NCBI RefSeq assembly: GCF_014529535.1
Contig: NW_023503941.1
Coordinates: 3,160,942 to 3,224,941, forward strand
Direction of reading: 5' to 3'
Origin: Bradysia coprophila
Taxonomy: Eukaryota; Arthropoda; Insecta; Diptera; Sciaridae
DNA: 64,000 bases
The notes below the pieces were generated by a model. The model was not told the DNA's origin. It worked only from the letters and a program-made list of their open reading frames with translations, and did not search any database. Within the stretch, counting starts at the first letter, position 1. Every line of letters starts with the position of its first letter. The position numbers and the translations under genes are program-made. Positions 10,778-20,820 of the stretch are shown in pieces.

Positions 10778-11244
10778 TGAAGTAGGTTCGGTATCTCGCT
10801 GTAAATACAGTAAATTGAACCACACAAAGTCACCAAGTCATTTCTCCGATCCGTAGAATAAAAAAAAACTTTTTGTGATCACTGAAGTAGGAGGTGAAGT
10901 TATCCCATAAAGCCCCATACGGGCTAAAGGTAGATTATCCTTCCAGTTGTTGTGTGAAATATTGGACTACTTGCATTAAACAGTGACCACTCCGTGATTC
11001 TGTGGAGATTGAGAAACATATCAAAACGTGGGACAGTGCCCTCGCATAGACTCCTCTAATGGGTCTGTTGTGCGCTCGCACTGAACCTTATTCCATCTTT
11101 AACTCTTTAAGTCTTTCCTAAACACTGCCACAACTGTTTTCACACATAGAAAAACTTGTCAATGTTACAGAAGTGTTCCTTTACTATCGCATCCGACTGA
11201 TGCGCCGTACACATACTCATTGGAATAAGAGTTGAAATTCAAAA

Positions 11245-13126
11245 ATGTCAAAATTATTGCTGTGCTCGATCTTCGTGGCGTACTTTACCCTGAGCCAGTG
11301 TGACGAAAATGGCTACTGTACGTCAGTTGCTGAACAGTTGATGTGCTTCAAAACTACTCAAGACCACACGAAAAATGTTAAATTTTCAGAATTTTACGTA
11401 GAAAGGCAGGTGACTAATTCTTACGATCTTAGGGCGATGCGCTGACGACTGTACAGGGTCAGCCCATTGGTGACATTTCCAATTCAAAGACGGTCGGAAA
11501 ACGGGGACCTGTACTCCTGGAAGATGCTCTTCTTCTCAAAGAGACAGCTCAATTCAACCGAGAGCGAATACCCGCACGTGTCGTTCATGCTAAGGGTGCC
11601 GGTGCCCATGGTCAATTGTCAATTTGCTCTAACTTTCTGGAAAAGTATTCGAAAGCCGTGGTATTTCGAAACGGATCATCCCATCCGGTGTTTGTACGGT
11701 TTTCTCAAGCGACTAGTGAACCGGGAACACCGGACACTATCTCTAATCTTCGTGGATTCGCAGTGAAAGTTAAAACCGATGAAGGCATTTGGGACCTGGT
11801 CGGGAATAATTTGCCGGTCTTTTTAGTTCGAGATGGAAGACTCTTCACGTCGGTCATACATGCGTCGTTGAAGAATCCACGAACCCATTTACTTGACCTG
11901 AATATGCTCTGGGACTTCCAATCACTTCGTAATGAGACTACACTCCTTCTGCTTCATATATACAGCGACCTTGGCACCCCCAAATCATACCGTCACATGG
12001 ACGGTTTTGGTGTCAACACTTTTAGACTGGTGAACGACGAAGGAGATCATTTTTTCGCTCGATTCAATTGGAAAACCGATCAGGGAATAAAGAACCTGAC
12101 GATGCAGGAAGCACTCAAAAAAACCGCACAAAATTCGGATTATTACATACAAGACCTGTACGAAGCCATAGCTCAAGGCAAGTACCCAACATGGACGCTA
12201 ACGGTTCAAATTTTAACTCCAAAGCAAGTTAAAGGCTTGCATTACGATCCATTCGATGCCACGAAGGTTTGATTAGTGAAATATCGAGAGACACAAGCTC
12301 AATACATTACACATTATAGACGTGGTTCAGTGACGAAATACCCGAGCATAAAGTAGGAAAATTGACACTGAACAGAAACCAGGACAACTATTTTGCCGAA
12401 GTTGAGCAATCCGCATTTGATCCGGCTAACATGCCACCCGGTATCGAACCATCGCCAGACAAGTTGCTCCATTCGAGACTATTCTCCTATTTGGATAGTC
12501 AATATTATAGGTAATCGTTGGCATTCCTCTTGAGTTAATTCTGTTAGCGTTAGGGACAGTCGGTGCGATCTTTGACGATTAATCGATAAATTTTCACCTC
12601 CTAGGTTGGGCATCAACTTTAATCAACTGCCTGTCAACCGACCGGTAAATAAGGTCATTGCCAACAGCTACAGAGATGGCTTCATGGTCTATGAGAACAG
12701 CGGTGGTATGCCCAATTACAATCCAAACTCCTTCATGAAAGCATCGGCAATACCACGATACAAAGACAGCGACTATCGACTGAGCATGGGTCCGGTTTTG
12801 GTTGACAGATACGAACAGCCGAATGATAACTTTTTCCAGGTAGGCAAAGGCGATTTTAGGAAATGTTAGGAGACCATTTCTTTGCAGCAGAGTGCTACAT
12901 TCGACCATCTCTTCCGTATAATTTGATTCCCATTGTTTGATTATATTGATTATAGGCTACAAAGTTGTACGAAAGTTTTGCCGAGACGGATAAGGCTCAC
13001 TTGGCCGAAAATTTGGCGAATGACCTTAAAAGTGTGTTCCCTTTCATCAGGGAGCGGGCACTGCGAAATTTTAAGGCTGTCAGCCCAGATCTGGAACAGA
13101 GAATTCAGAAAATGTTGAACAAGTAA
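11245..13126 (+). CDS. Secreted catalase, copy A (five exons, intact)
   Basis: Decomposes hydrogen peroxide. Exons 11245-11376, 11433-12266, 12320-12510, 12605-12839 and 12956-13126, all with GT-AG introns (53-116 bases), give 520 residues. An N-terminal signal peptide ([16 protein letters not shown]) replaces the peroxisomal context expected of most animal catalases, so export is inferred. The core matches the family throughout: the catalytic His is at residue 96 ([10 protein letters not shown]), the distal Asn at 169 (DLVGNN), and the proximal haem Tyr at 379 (RLFSYLDSQ, with Arg375). The Glu normally preceding RVVH is Ala. The copy-specific segment about residues 173-240 differs most from copies B and C, including LPVFLVRD and [12 protein letters not shown]. 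The terminal two exons and 3' flank are almost identical to copy B. AATAAA lies at 13181. Confidence 0.9.
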
Positions 13127-13180
13127 CTTTATCATACTGATGCAGTTGGACCATAAGCTTCAAATTAGAATTGCGCCAAA

Positions 13181-13186
13181 AATAAA
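13181..13186 (+). terminator. Polyadenylation signal of catalase A
   Basis: AATAAATAAA 55 bases after the stop codon; the same block is present after copy B at 24458. Confidence 0.6.
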
Positions 13187-13411
13187 TAAATTCTTTTTAC
13201 GCGGCTGTCTTTTCAGTTCTTTTTTTAAAATTCATTTTCCACCCTCATTTTGACATCAATAGAGCATGCCACGCAGTACTGATTTATACTGAAAACTACA
13301 AAAGCGCCATATTCAGCTATGGGAAAACTGCTGACAAGTGGAGAAACCGTCACCAAAAAACATGCACCATTTGGATCTTATACGATGTGTGATAACGAAA
13401 GGCGTTGAATG

Positions 13412-13797
13412 TAGGCATGGGCGATAATGAAAATGATTATCGATAATTATCAATTATCGATAATCGATAATTATCGACTTTTTTTATCGAAAACTATCAA
13501 AAAAATATCGATAATCGATAATTATTGATATTTTGATAATTATCAACATATCGATAATTCGATATATCGATATTTCGGTCCGAAAATCCGATATTTATCG
13601 ATATATTCCGATATATCGGTATATTATCATAAATTTTCAGATAAATATCAAAATATCGATATTTTGATAATTATTGAATTTCGATATTTTGATAATTATC
13701 GATAATTATTAAATTATCGATAACGATATGATTAATCGATTATCGATAATTTCTTTCGATTGATATTATCGATAATTTTGAACGCCTCCCATCCCTA
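13412..13797. mobile_element. hAT-like MITE filled with ATCGATA motifs
   Basis: Ends TAGGCATGGGCG / CATCCCTA (reverse complement TAGGGATGGGAGGCG). The 8-bp GTTGAATG is duplicated at 13404-13411 and 13798-13805. The matching flank of copy B near 24682 has a single GTTGAATG followed by TAGAATG, i.e. the empty site. The interior is almost entirely ATCGATA/ATTATCGATAA units. An 8-bp duplication and such ends are typical of hAT elements. No coding capacity. Confidence 0.85.
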
Positions 13798-13886
13798 GTT
13801 GAATGTAGAATGTTGTTGCTCTTTTGTAAATAATGCTTTAGTTGCTCATCCTACTCAAGGTTGTATATGAGGAGGTCACGGCGATA

Positions 13887-14351
13887 CGAGGGGTAACTCA
13901 CTTCTAGATTAAATGGATTAAATGGATTAAATGGATTAAATGGATTTAATGGATTAAATGGAATAAAAATTGGATTAAATGGATTAAATAGGAAAAAAGT
14001 TCATTTTACCAAATACTGTAAAAGTCTTAAAAATTGTTGATTTTGATCGAACCACGTACTACAACTCATACTACAATGTTAAAAAGCGAAAAAATCCACT
14101 TTTAGGAGTTTTTGGTGTAAAGTGGATTAAATGGATTAAATGGATTAAATAAATTTAATATCATTTTTCACAAAAAAAAAAAATTCCTATACCTCACGAG
14201 TTCTTAAACGAGCTGGGGATCGTGCAAATCTATTTTTCGCAATTACTTTACAAATTTTTCAGGTCGGTAGCCTAATTATTTCGGTAAAACTAAAAATTTG
14301 TTTTTGGATTAAATGGATTAAATGGATTAAATGGAAGTGCGTCACCCCTCG
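13887..14351. mobile_element. hAT-like MITE carrying TGGATTAAA arrays
   Basis: Inverted ends CGAGGGGTAACTCACTTC / GAAGTGCGTCACCCCTCG and the exact 8-bp duplication CGGCGATA (13879-13886, 14352-14359). Tandem 9-base TGGATTAAA arrays lie at about 13910-13990, 14124-14155 and 14306-14333. Non-coding. Confidence 0.85.
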
Positions 14352-14767
14352 CGGCGATAGCCATTTTTGTGATCTAACTATTGGAATGTCAAATGAAAGT
14401 TTTCTGATGAAAATTGTTTGAGATGAAAAATCAGGACAGAATAAATACGAATGGTGAAAGGCCAAGACGCCCTTTAGAGTGTTTAGCTTTAAGTTGTTAA
14501 CATTAAAAGCAACTGCATTCAAGTTCCCACTTTATTTTTGTTCATCCTTTTTCTTGAAGCAATAGAGAAGAGAATGCAAACGCTCTAATTGTTCAACGTA
14601 AATCCCAGTCTACATGTTGCTATGTCAATGGCGTTAATTTCACAAATGGAAAATGGTTTGAATCACACCACCTTGCATAAACCTAAATTAACTTCAAAAA
14701 TTGGCTTTCTTTGCAATTGTCTTTACATCTCTCAACTGTCTTTGCGATGCCTCCATTAATTCAATTA

Positions 14768-14892
14768 CAGTCTTTAACATTTCAAATGTCTCATTGTCAA
14801 ACTTTTCTGAGAATTTCATTGTGTCATTGCGAATTCACAATGACATTCTTTGAAAAAAAATGACAGTGAGACATTTGAAATGTTAAAGACTG
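14768..14892. mobile_element. TA-flanked MITE, family CAGTCTTTAACATT, copy 1
   Basis: TA|CAGTCTTTAACATTTCAAAT ... reverse complement|TA, about 33-bp arms, with a second internal palindrome (CATTGCGAATTCACAATG). A near-identical copy lies at 58035-58158. Tc1/mariner-type target. Confidence 0.85.
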
Positions 14893-15877
14893 TAAACCAA
14901 TTTTTAATGCTTCAAAGAATTACATTTTTTTTCAATTTTTAGCGGAGATTAAAAATCTAATCCCTGAAGAATTACTTTTTGCAAGTAATCCCCTCGGACC
15001 TAAACATTTTTAAACGTACTGCAAGGTATAAACTAGGTTTAAGGCGCTTAACATGACAATGCAAACATTTAGCCATACATAACACCTTCACCTGAGCATG
15101 TTTGCTGCAACAATGGTTAAAGTCAGACAAAGTAAACATTCGAATGCCTTATCAACACAATTATATACCGTTTGAAACAAGCGAATGACATTTTCAAATG
15201 CGTAAGAATTGAGTTGAAAAGCTACCGGCTATTAATGAATTCACGTTCCGCAATCAATATAATATTCGCATAATATTACTAGCCTCGTCTGTAATACAGA
15301 GTATTGCCAGTGTTGACGTCAACAATGCAATAAAAAGTTGAAAAGTCCAAGGTTCTGAAAGAACATGTTAAGACACCGCTGAGTTGATCACGAAGGCGGT
15401 GACACCAATATTTCTCTGTGGCGCCGTCTACGTTTATGAAAATTTATATGACGGTTTCTACTTAAGAAAATTAAAAAAATTGAAATTATTTTGTTTTCAA
15501 GTTGAATTTTCACAGAATTTGTACTGGGGCTCTGAATTATCTAGCTGCCCTATTTTTTACGAAGTAAAATTCATTCAATTTATGTCTGTGTTCATTGGAG
15601 TTCATTTTCACACAATTTAAAAGGTCCCCTATTTGACGTTTCAAAAATGAACCGCTCATGCCTGGTTCATTTTACTCTCCTGTGACACTTATCCTTCTTG
15701 AACCAGTTTGTTCTCAACTTGTCGCATTTACTCATATTTACCCATGTGTTATTGAATAACGTTTGTTTCTGTAACATTCGCACGAGTCTACTGTAGAATT
15801 GATCAGTCAATTCGGAATTTTTGCTTTGCTAAAAAATGAAGTTTGATAACAAACCTTCCATTAAAACGTGGAGCGGA

Positions 15878-15885
15878 TATAAAAG
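15878..15885 (+). promoter_or_regulatory. TATA box, catalase B (putative)
   Basis: TATAAAAG within GAGCGGATATAAAAGTGAAG, identical to the copy C block at 30433; about 0.9 kb before the ATG, implying a 5'UTR intron. A MITE (16000-16180) lies between it and the start codon. Confidence 0.5.
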
Positions 15886-15999
15886 TGAAGTACGTTTGGT
15901 TCTTTGTAGCAAATACAGTCAATTCAACGACACCGTGGTAACTGTCTTGTCAGTGTAATTGGGCGCTTAGATCATAACTTTGTAATTTACGCAGTGAGT

Positions 16000-16180
16000 C
16001 AACGCACTCCAAGAACAGGCAATAGAGCAGACTGTCATTAACTGTCATTTGGCTCTAATTTTGTATGGAACATCCAAACACAGTGGCTTATATCAACATA
16101 AAACACTGAATTTTATACTACTGGGTCGTGGAGACCCCTTATTTAAATTCTGTTCTTTTGCCTGTTCTTGGAGTACGTTG
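16000..16180. mobile_element. MITE in the 5' leader region of catalase B
   Basis: Ends CAACGCACTCCAAGAACAGG / reverse complement, with AGTGAGT on both sides (a 7-8-bp duplication). The orthologous insertion is present in copy C (30555-30728), so it predates the B/C duplication. Confidence 0.7.
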
Positions 16181-16779
16181 AGTGAGTGGATCTATTCTAA
16201 CGAATAAGGGTTTTGGTTATCCTTCTATTCTAACAGTAGTAGTAAATAAACGAAATGAATCAACGAACGAAGAAGCGACCAAAAATGCACACTTCACTCA
16301 AACTGAATAGAAATTGTGTGCGATGATCATAACCAATAGCTTCTCTAGCAACCAAACGTCGTTTTGACTCAGTCAAAATAACACCTTCTTATTTTGACAA
16401 ATGTTACTATGACTTTTTTTGTAATGGAGTTGCCGTGCCGCGCTCTTTACTAAAGCAATATCGACTTCACACGAAAAACACAAATTTTAAACTTCGTTCT
16501 ATTTTTGCACACCAAAATGACGGAGCAACACACAAAAAAAGACTTCAAAATCACAAATTATTCATCTTCGAACGCCGAAATGGTAACAGGAGACGTAAAA
16601 TTTTCAACACAAAATAGGACATCGCTGCTCATACTTCATTTAATTTATTTTTAAAAGTGTACAATTTTCTATCATAGAATACGCTGTACAGTTTTACCAC
16701 CTTAATTTTCCTAGTTTGGGTGCTAGAGAGGGTATTGTCATAACGACTTGTCAAATTTCAATAGAGTTGAACTTCTAAA

Positions 16780-17734
16780 ATGTCAAAATTATTGCTGTGC
16801 TCGATCTTCGTGACGTACCTTACCCTGAGCCAGTGTGACGAAAATGGCTACTGTACGTCAGCTGCTGAACAGTTGATGTGCTTCAAAACTACTCAAGACC
16901 ACACGAAAAAGGTTAAATTTTCAGATTTGTACGTAGAAAGGCAGTGACTAATTCTTACGATCTTAGGGCGATGCGCTGACGACTGTACAGGGTCAGCCCA
17001 TTGGTGACATTTCTAATTCAAAGACGGTCGGAAAACGGGGACCTGTACTCCTGGAAGATGCTCTTCTACTCAAGGAGACAGCTCAATTCAACCGAGAGCG
17101 AATACCCGCACGTGTCGTTCATGCTAAGGGTGCCGGTGCCCATGGTCAATTGTCAATTTGCTCTAATTTTCTGGAAAAGTATTCGAAAGCCGTGGTATTT
17201 CGAAACGGATCATCCAATCCGGTGTTTGTTCGGTTTTCTCAAGCGACTAGTGAACCCGGAACACCGGACACTGTGCCCAATCTTCGTGGATTCGCAGTGA
17301 AAGTTAAGACTGATGAAGGCATTTGGGACCTGGTTGGGAATAATATGCCAGTTTTCATAGGTCGTGACGGACGACTATTCACGTCGATTACTCATGCGTC
17401 GTTGAAGAATCCACGAACCCATTTACTTGACCTGAATATGTTTTGGGATTTACTATCGCTTCGTAATGAATCTACGCTTTTTGTTCTCTATTCACACAGC
17501 GATCTCTCTACACCCAAATCATACCGTCACATGTCCGGTTTCGGTGTTCACACTTTTAGACTGGTGAACGACGAAGGAGACCATTTTTTCGCCCGGTTCA
17601 ATTGGAAAACCGATCAGGGAATAAAGAACCTGACGATGCAGGAAGCACTCAAATTAACCGCACAAAATGCGGATTATTACGTACAAGACCTGTACGAAGC
17701 CATAGCTCAAGGCAAGTACCCAACATGGACGCTA
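16780..17734 (+). pseudogene. Secreted catalase copy B, 5' part (interrupted)
   Basis: Exon 1 (16780-16911) and the first 256 codons of exon 2 (16967-17734) are open and carry the signal peptide, the catalytic [10 protein letters not shown] and DLVGNN motifs. The frame then runs into the transposon at 17735 and stops nine codons later. The remaining 66 bases of exon 2 and exons 3-5 resume at 23483. No other inactivating change is seen, so the disruption is recent. Relative to the other copies, exon 2 is mosaic: [12 protein letters not shown] is A-like, whereas [17 protein letters not shown] is C-like. A truncated peroxidase-like product lacking the proximal Tyr would be inactive. Confidence 0.85.
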
Positions 17735-18132
17735 CTCAGGTACATTTTTCACTATTTTTGAAATGGTAAATATATTTGGTCGGCAATGCAGTACAAACGT
17801 TGGTGACGTTACAGTGTTTCCTCGTGCCAATGTATCTGTCACGTTTATTATCCGCACCGTTTTATTGTGTAAATAGCAGAATGGACTTAGTCGATTTTTC
17901 AGACATTTCGATCGAAAGCATTCTTGGTAATTATATTTCTTTATTCTCGGTGGATTTTTTGATCTTCGTAGATATGTTTGTTTACTAATTTTTTAGCTGA
18001 AAAGTAAATATTACGAGAATTGAATGAAGAATTGGTGATGCGATTGCTTGCGTGTGCGTATGGTTATGTATGTGTGCCGATAAGTGAAATTCAAGCGAAT
18101 TTTCTGTCCCGAAACTAAACAATAACACCAAA

Positions 18133-19295
18133 ATGAAACCAACGAAAAGTAAAAAGAAACCCATATCCGAAACCAAGCCCAGCTCCTCAATTCATAATTA
18201 TTTCAAAACTGGTCCCAATGAATCTTCACGGGCGCCTAACGTAAAATCAGTGTACGTTGATGCGGTACTGAATAAATTGAAAAGTAAGAATTTTTGAATC
18301 CTATAATTTCGCACAGGAAGTTCTTCTGACAGTGTGCTCCTGAAATTGCACAGACAAATGTATGTCATTTTGCTAATTGAATTTCTTAAAATGGCTTCAT
18401 AGGCTTCGATGACGAACGTGTGACAAAGAACGACAACAACACAGATCGCGAAAATGGTGCAGCTGCATCGACGACGACACCACCAACGAAAACTACACGA
18501 GAGGAAAACAACAAATCAAATCGGCAAGATATCTGTCAAGCACCAGACGACACAAACGGATGCAGTGATTGTGAAAATTGGCGGAAGAAGTACAAGGAGA
18601 TGGAGAAACGGTTCCTCAAACTGAGTGTTTGTCACTCCGAATTAACAATGAAGCACAAAGATCTGGTCCGTCTTTTAACAACTAACGCTGGTTCGAGTGA
18701 TGTAACGGAACAGTTTATCGATCGACACATATCCGAAGATCTGGACCTGGTGTCGACGGGTACCGCACGAGCTCATAGCGACACCGATTCGTTTGTCGAT
18801 CAACACACATCCGCAGATCTAGCTCCAGTGGCAACAGGTCAGAACTCAAGCTCCATATTCAAAATATCTTCGGCATCCGCAGTGGGCACTGACATTTTCA
18901 CGGATGATGAAATCACAAATCTGAAAAAAATTGCCCTCACCAAGAACAGAGATTCGACATTCATACTCAGCTGCGTGCAATATGCCTACAAAGAAAATTT
19001 AGCATCACTAACAAGCAAAACTCTGAAAGGAACCAGAGGCAAGTACGAAGTTAAAGAGGGTAAAGTGATAACTGTCAAGCCTCCAAAAGATCCGTTAACC
19101 CCCGAGAAGGTTGCTCGGATACAACAACTTTTCATCGATCGAATAGCCAGATGCAAATGTGTTGCTACCGAATCAGGAGAACGAGTTAACCAGCTAAGAT
19201 TCAATGAACTTATCGCGAATGCTGTAAGAACCGTGACGAACAAACAGGCACCCCAAGAAGTGCGATCAAATCAGAACGCGGATCTGAATTTGTAA
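18133..19295 (+). CDS. Transposon-encoded coiled-coil protein with BEN-like domain
   Basis: Two exons, 18133-18283 and 18403-19295 (donor AAA|GTAAGA, acceptor CATAG), give 347 residues. The N-terminus is basic (MKPTKSKKKPI) with SIHNYFKTG. A low-complexity Thr/Asn stretch follows, then a coiled coil at about residues 106-143 (CENWRKKYKEMEKRFLKLSV). There are two related acidic segments (QFIDRHISEDLD / SFVDQHTSADLA). The C-terminal domain at about 211-326 includes TDDEITNLKKIALTKN, SKTLKGTRGKYEVKEGK, and DPLTPEKVARIQQLFIDRIA. The last part resembles BEN domains, which bind DNA or chromatin proteins. It might be an accessory DNA-binding protein of the transposon; that role is inferred only from location. 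AATAAA follows at about 19339. Confidence 0.75.
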
Positions 19296-20319
19296 TTTAA
19301 ATCGAATTTGTATTCGATTTTATCGAAATGAAGAAAAATAAAATATTTTCTGTTTAATTGGAGCGTGAAAGTTATTGATAATACTTTGATGTTAACATTG
19401 GGTAAGAGCGATACAGAAACTTATAGAGCGATAAACGCTGTGCAATAGGGTAGATCCCGTCGCCGAAAAATAGATCTGCAGAAGCCGAGGTAACGATCGG
19501 CGGCTGATTGTGGCCTAAAATTTTGTTCGTGCGAGCGAAATGGCCTAAAATCACCCGTCTGGAACTGATACTACTATCAAGCTCTCTGACCTTTCTTGAG
19601 GTTTGTATCATTTCGCGTAGATAGCCTCGATGCAAACAACACACTACGGAAAAGATCGGCTCAGACAAAATTTTGGATCTGAGTAGAAAGCAGCGGTATT
19701 TTTTTGTGATATCGACTTGTAATTAAGCCATAATTAAACTCGCCGGCCGCCATTACCTCTCGGTTGTGTCTCAGCCGCCAACTGTGGCTCGGCTGGCCGG
19801 CGCAGTGCTCTAGTTCCATTCACAGCTTTCCCAGAATAATCGCACAACATCACTACTTTTTTGAATACAACTACTTTCCGGGGTATCGCGCACTTTGATA
19901 GGATCTGCTGCTACAACAAATCCTCTAAAATAGAACATACGTTTTCAAATGGTGTCTCTCTTATCATATGCCCTGGTAGTTACATCTGACATGTACTTCA
20001 CATTTGTCACTGAACATATGAACACATACGGAACACGAGAATTCCAGTATAGAAAGCATCTGAGTCGAAGTTTCAGCGTTGGATTGGTATCATTCGTCAA
20101 AATTGTATAAATGAATTTAGAAAAAAAATTCGGATTGAATTTTTGGTATCAGTGTGCCGAAAGTAGTCTAGCGAAACCTAACTCTCTCGACAAACGTATA
20201 GATGCTACCAATGCATATCAACCATGCAACAATTTGATTTGTCGGGATAGTTATGTTCCCTTAGCCTTAGACTGTTTCCTTATACTACAGTTTTCGAGTA
20301 TACGTGCTCCGTGACGTAT

Positions 20320-20476
20320 ATACATATTTGTGACACAAAACGGTACTTTCGTTGGATGGGCGCTGGTTTTATAACCAGAGGTTGCTAGTTCGAATGCGAC
20401 CGGTGAGGAGCAACACCCTTTCTGTTGTGATGAATAAACCGAATTAAATTGGATTTCACAATTATAGAAAAAAAAG
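20320..20476 (+). mobile_element. tRNA-derived SINE nested in the transposon
   Basis: A tRNA-like segment: D-arm-like TTGGATGGGCGCTGG, an anticodon hairpin CTGG-TTTTATAA-CCAG, and a B-box-like AGTTCGAATGCGACC. About 60 bases of unrelated body follow, ending in an A-rich tail (GAAAAAAAAG). It lies between the two convergent genes, harming neither. Confidence 0.55.
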
Positions 20477-20820
20477 TCAAAATAATCATTCATATTTAAC
20501 ACATTTATTTCATTGGAGGCAAATTCCTTTTTATAGTTTGCATACAAATGTACATACTAAAGACTAGACACAATTTTATGCTCGTTTTATGTCTACTGAA
20601 TATAAAGCTCGTAAATCGAAAAATAGTGGAAATTATCACAAATCGTCCTTATGAGACTACAATCGGTCTAGGTGTAAAGAGTCGTTTAAATCAAGTAAGG
20701 AAATAATAAAAAAAAACAAAGAAAGACAATTCGATAAAATTCGGAACTGAAAGGTCGATTAAATATAATTTGATTGGCTTCTTTGACTCAACTAATTCAA
20801 TCGATAGATTTACAATTTCA

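Noticed and set aside
11377-11432. Alternative first-intron donor GTACGT present in catalase B (16929).
   Set aside because: It is destroyed in copies A and C, whereas AAG/AAT|GTTAAA is kept in all three and yields the family-consistent junction before GDALTT or GDPLTT.
18420-18422. GTG at 18420 as start of the BEN-like protein.
   Set aside because: An upstream exon with ATG at 18133 and perfect splice sites joins in frame.
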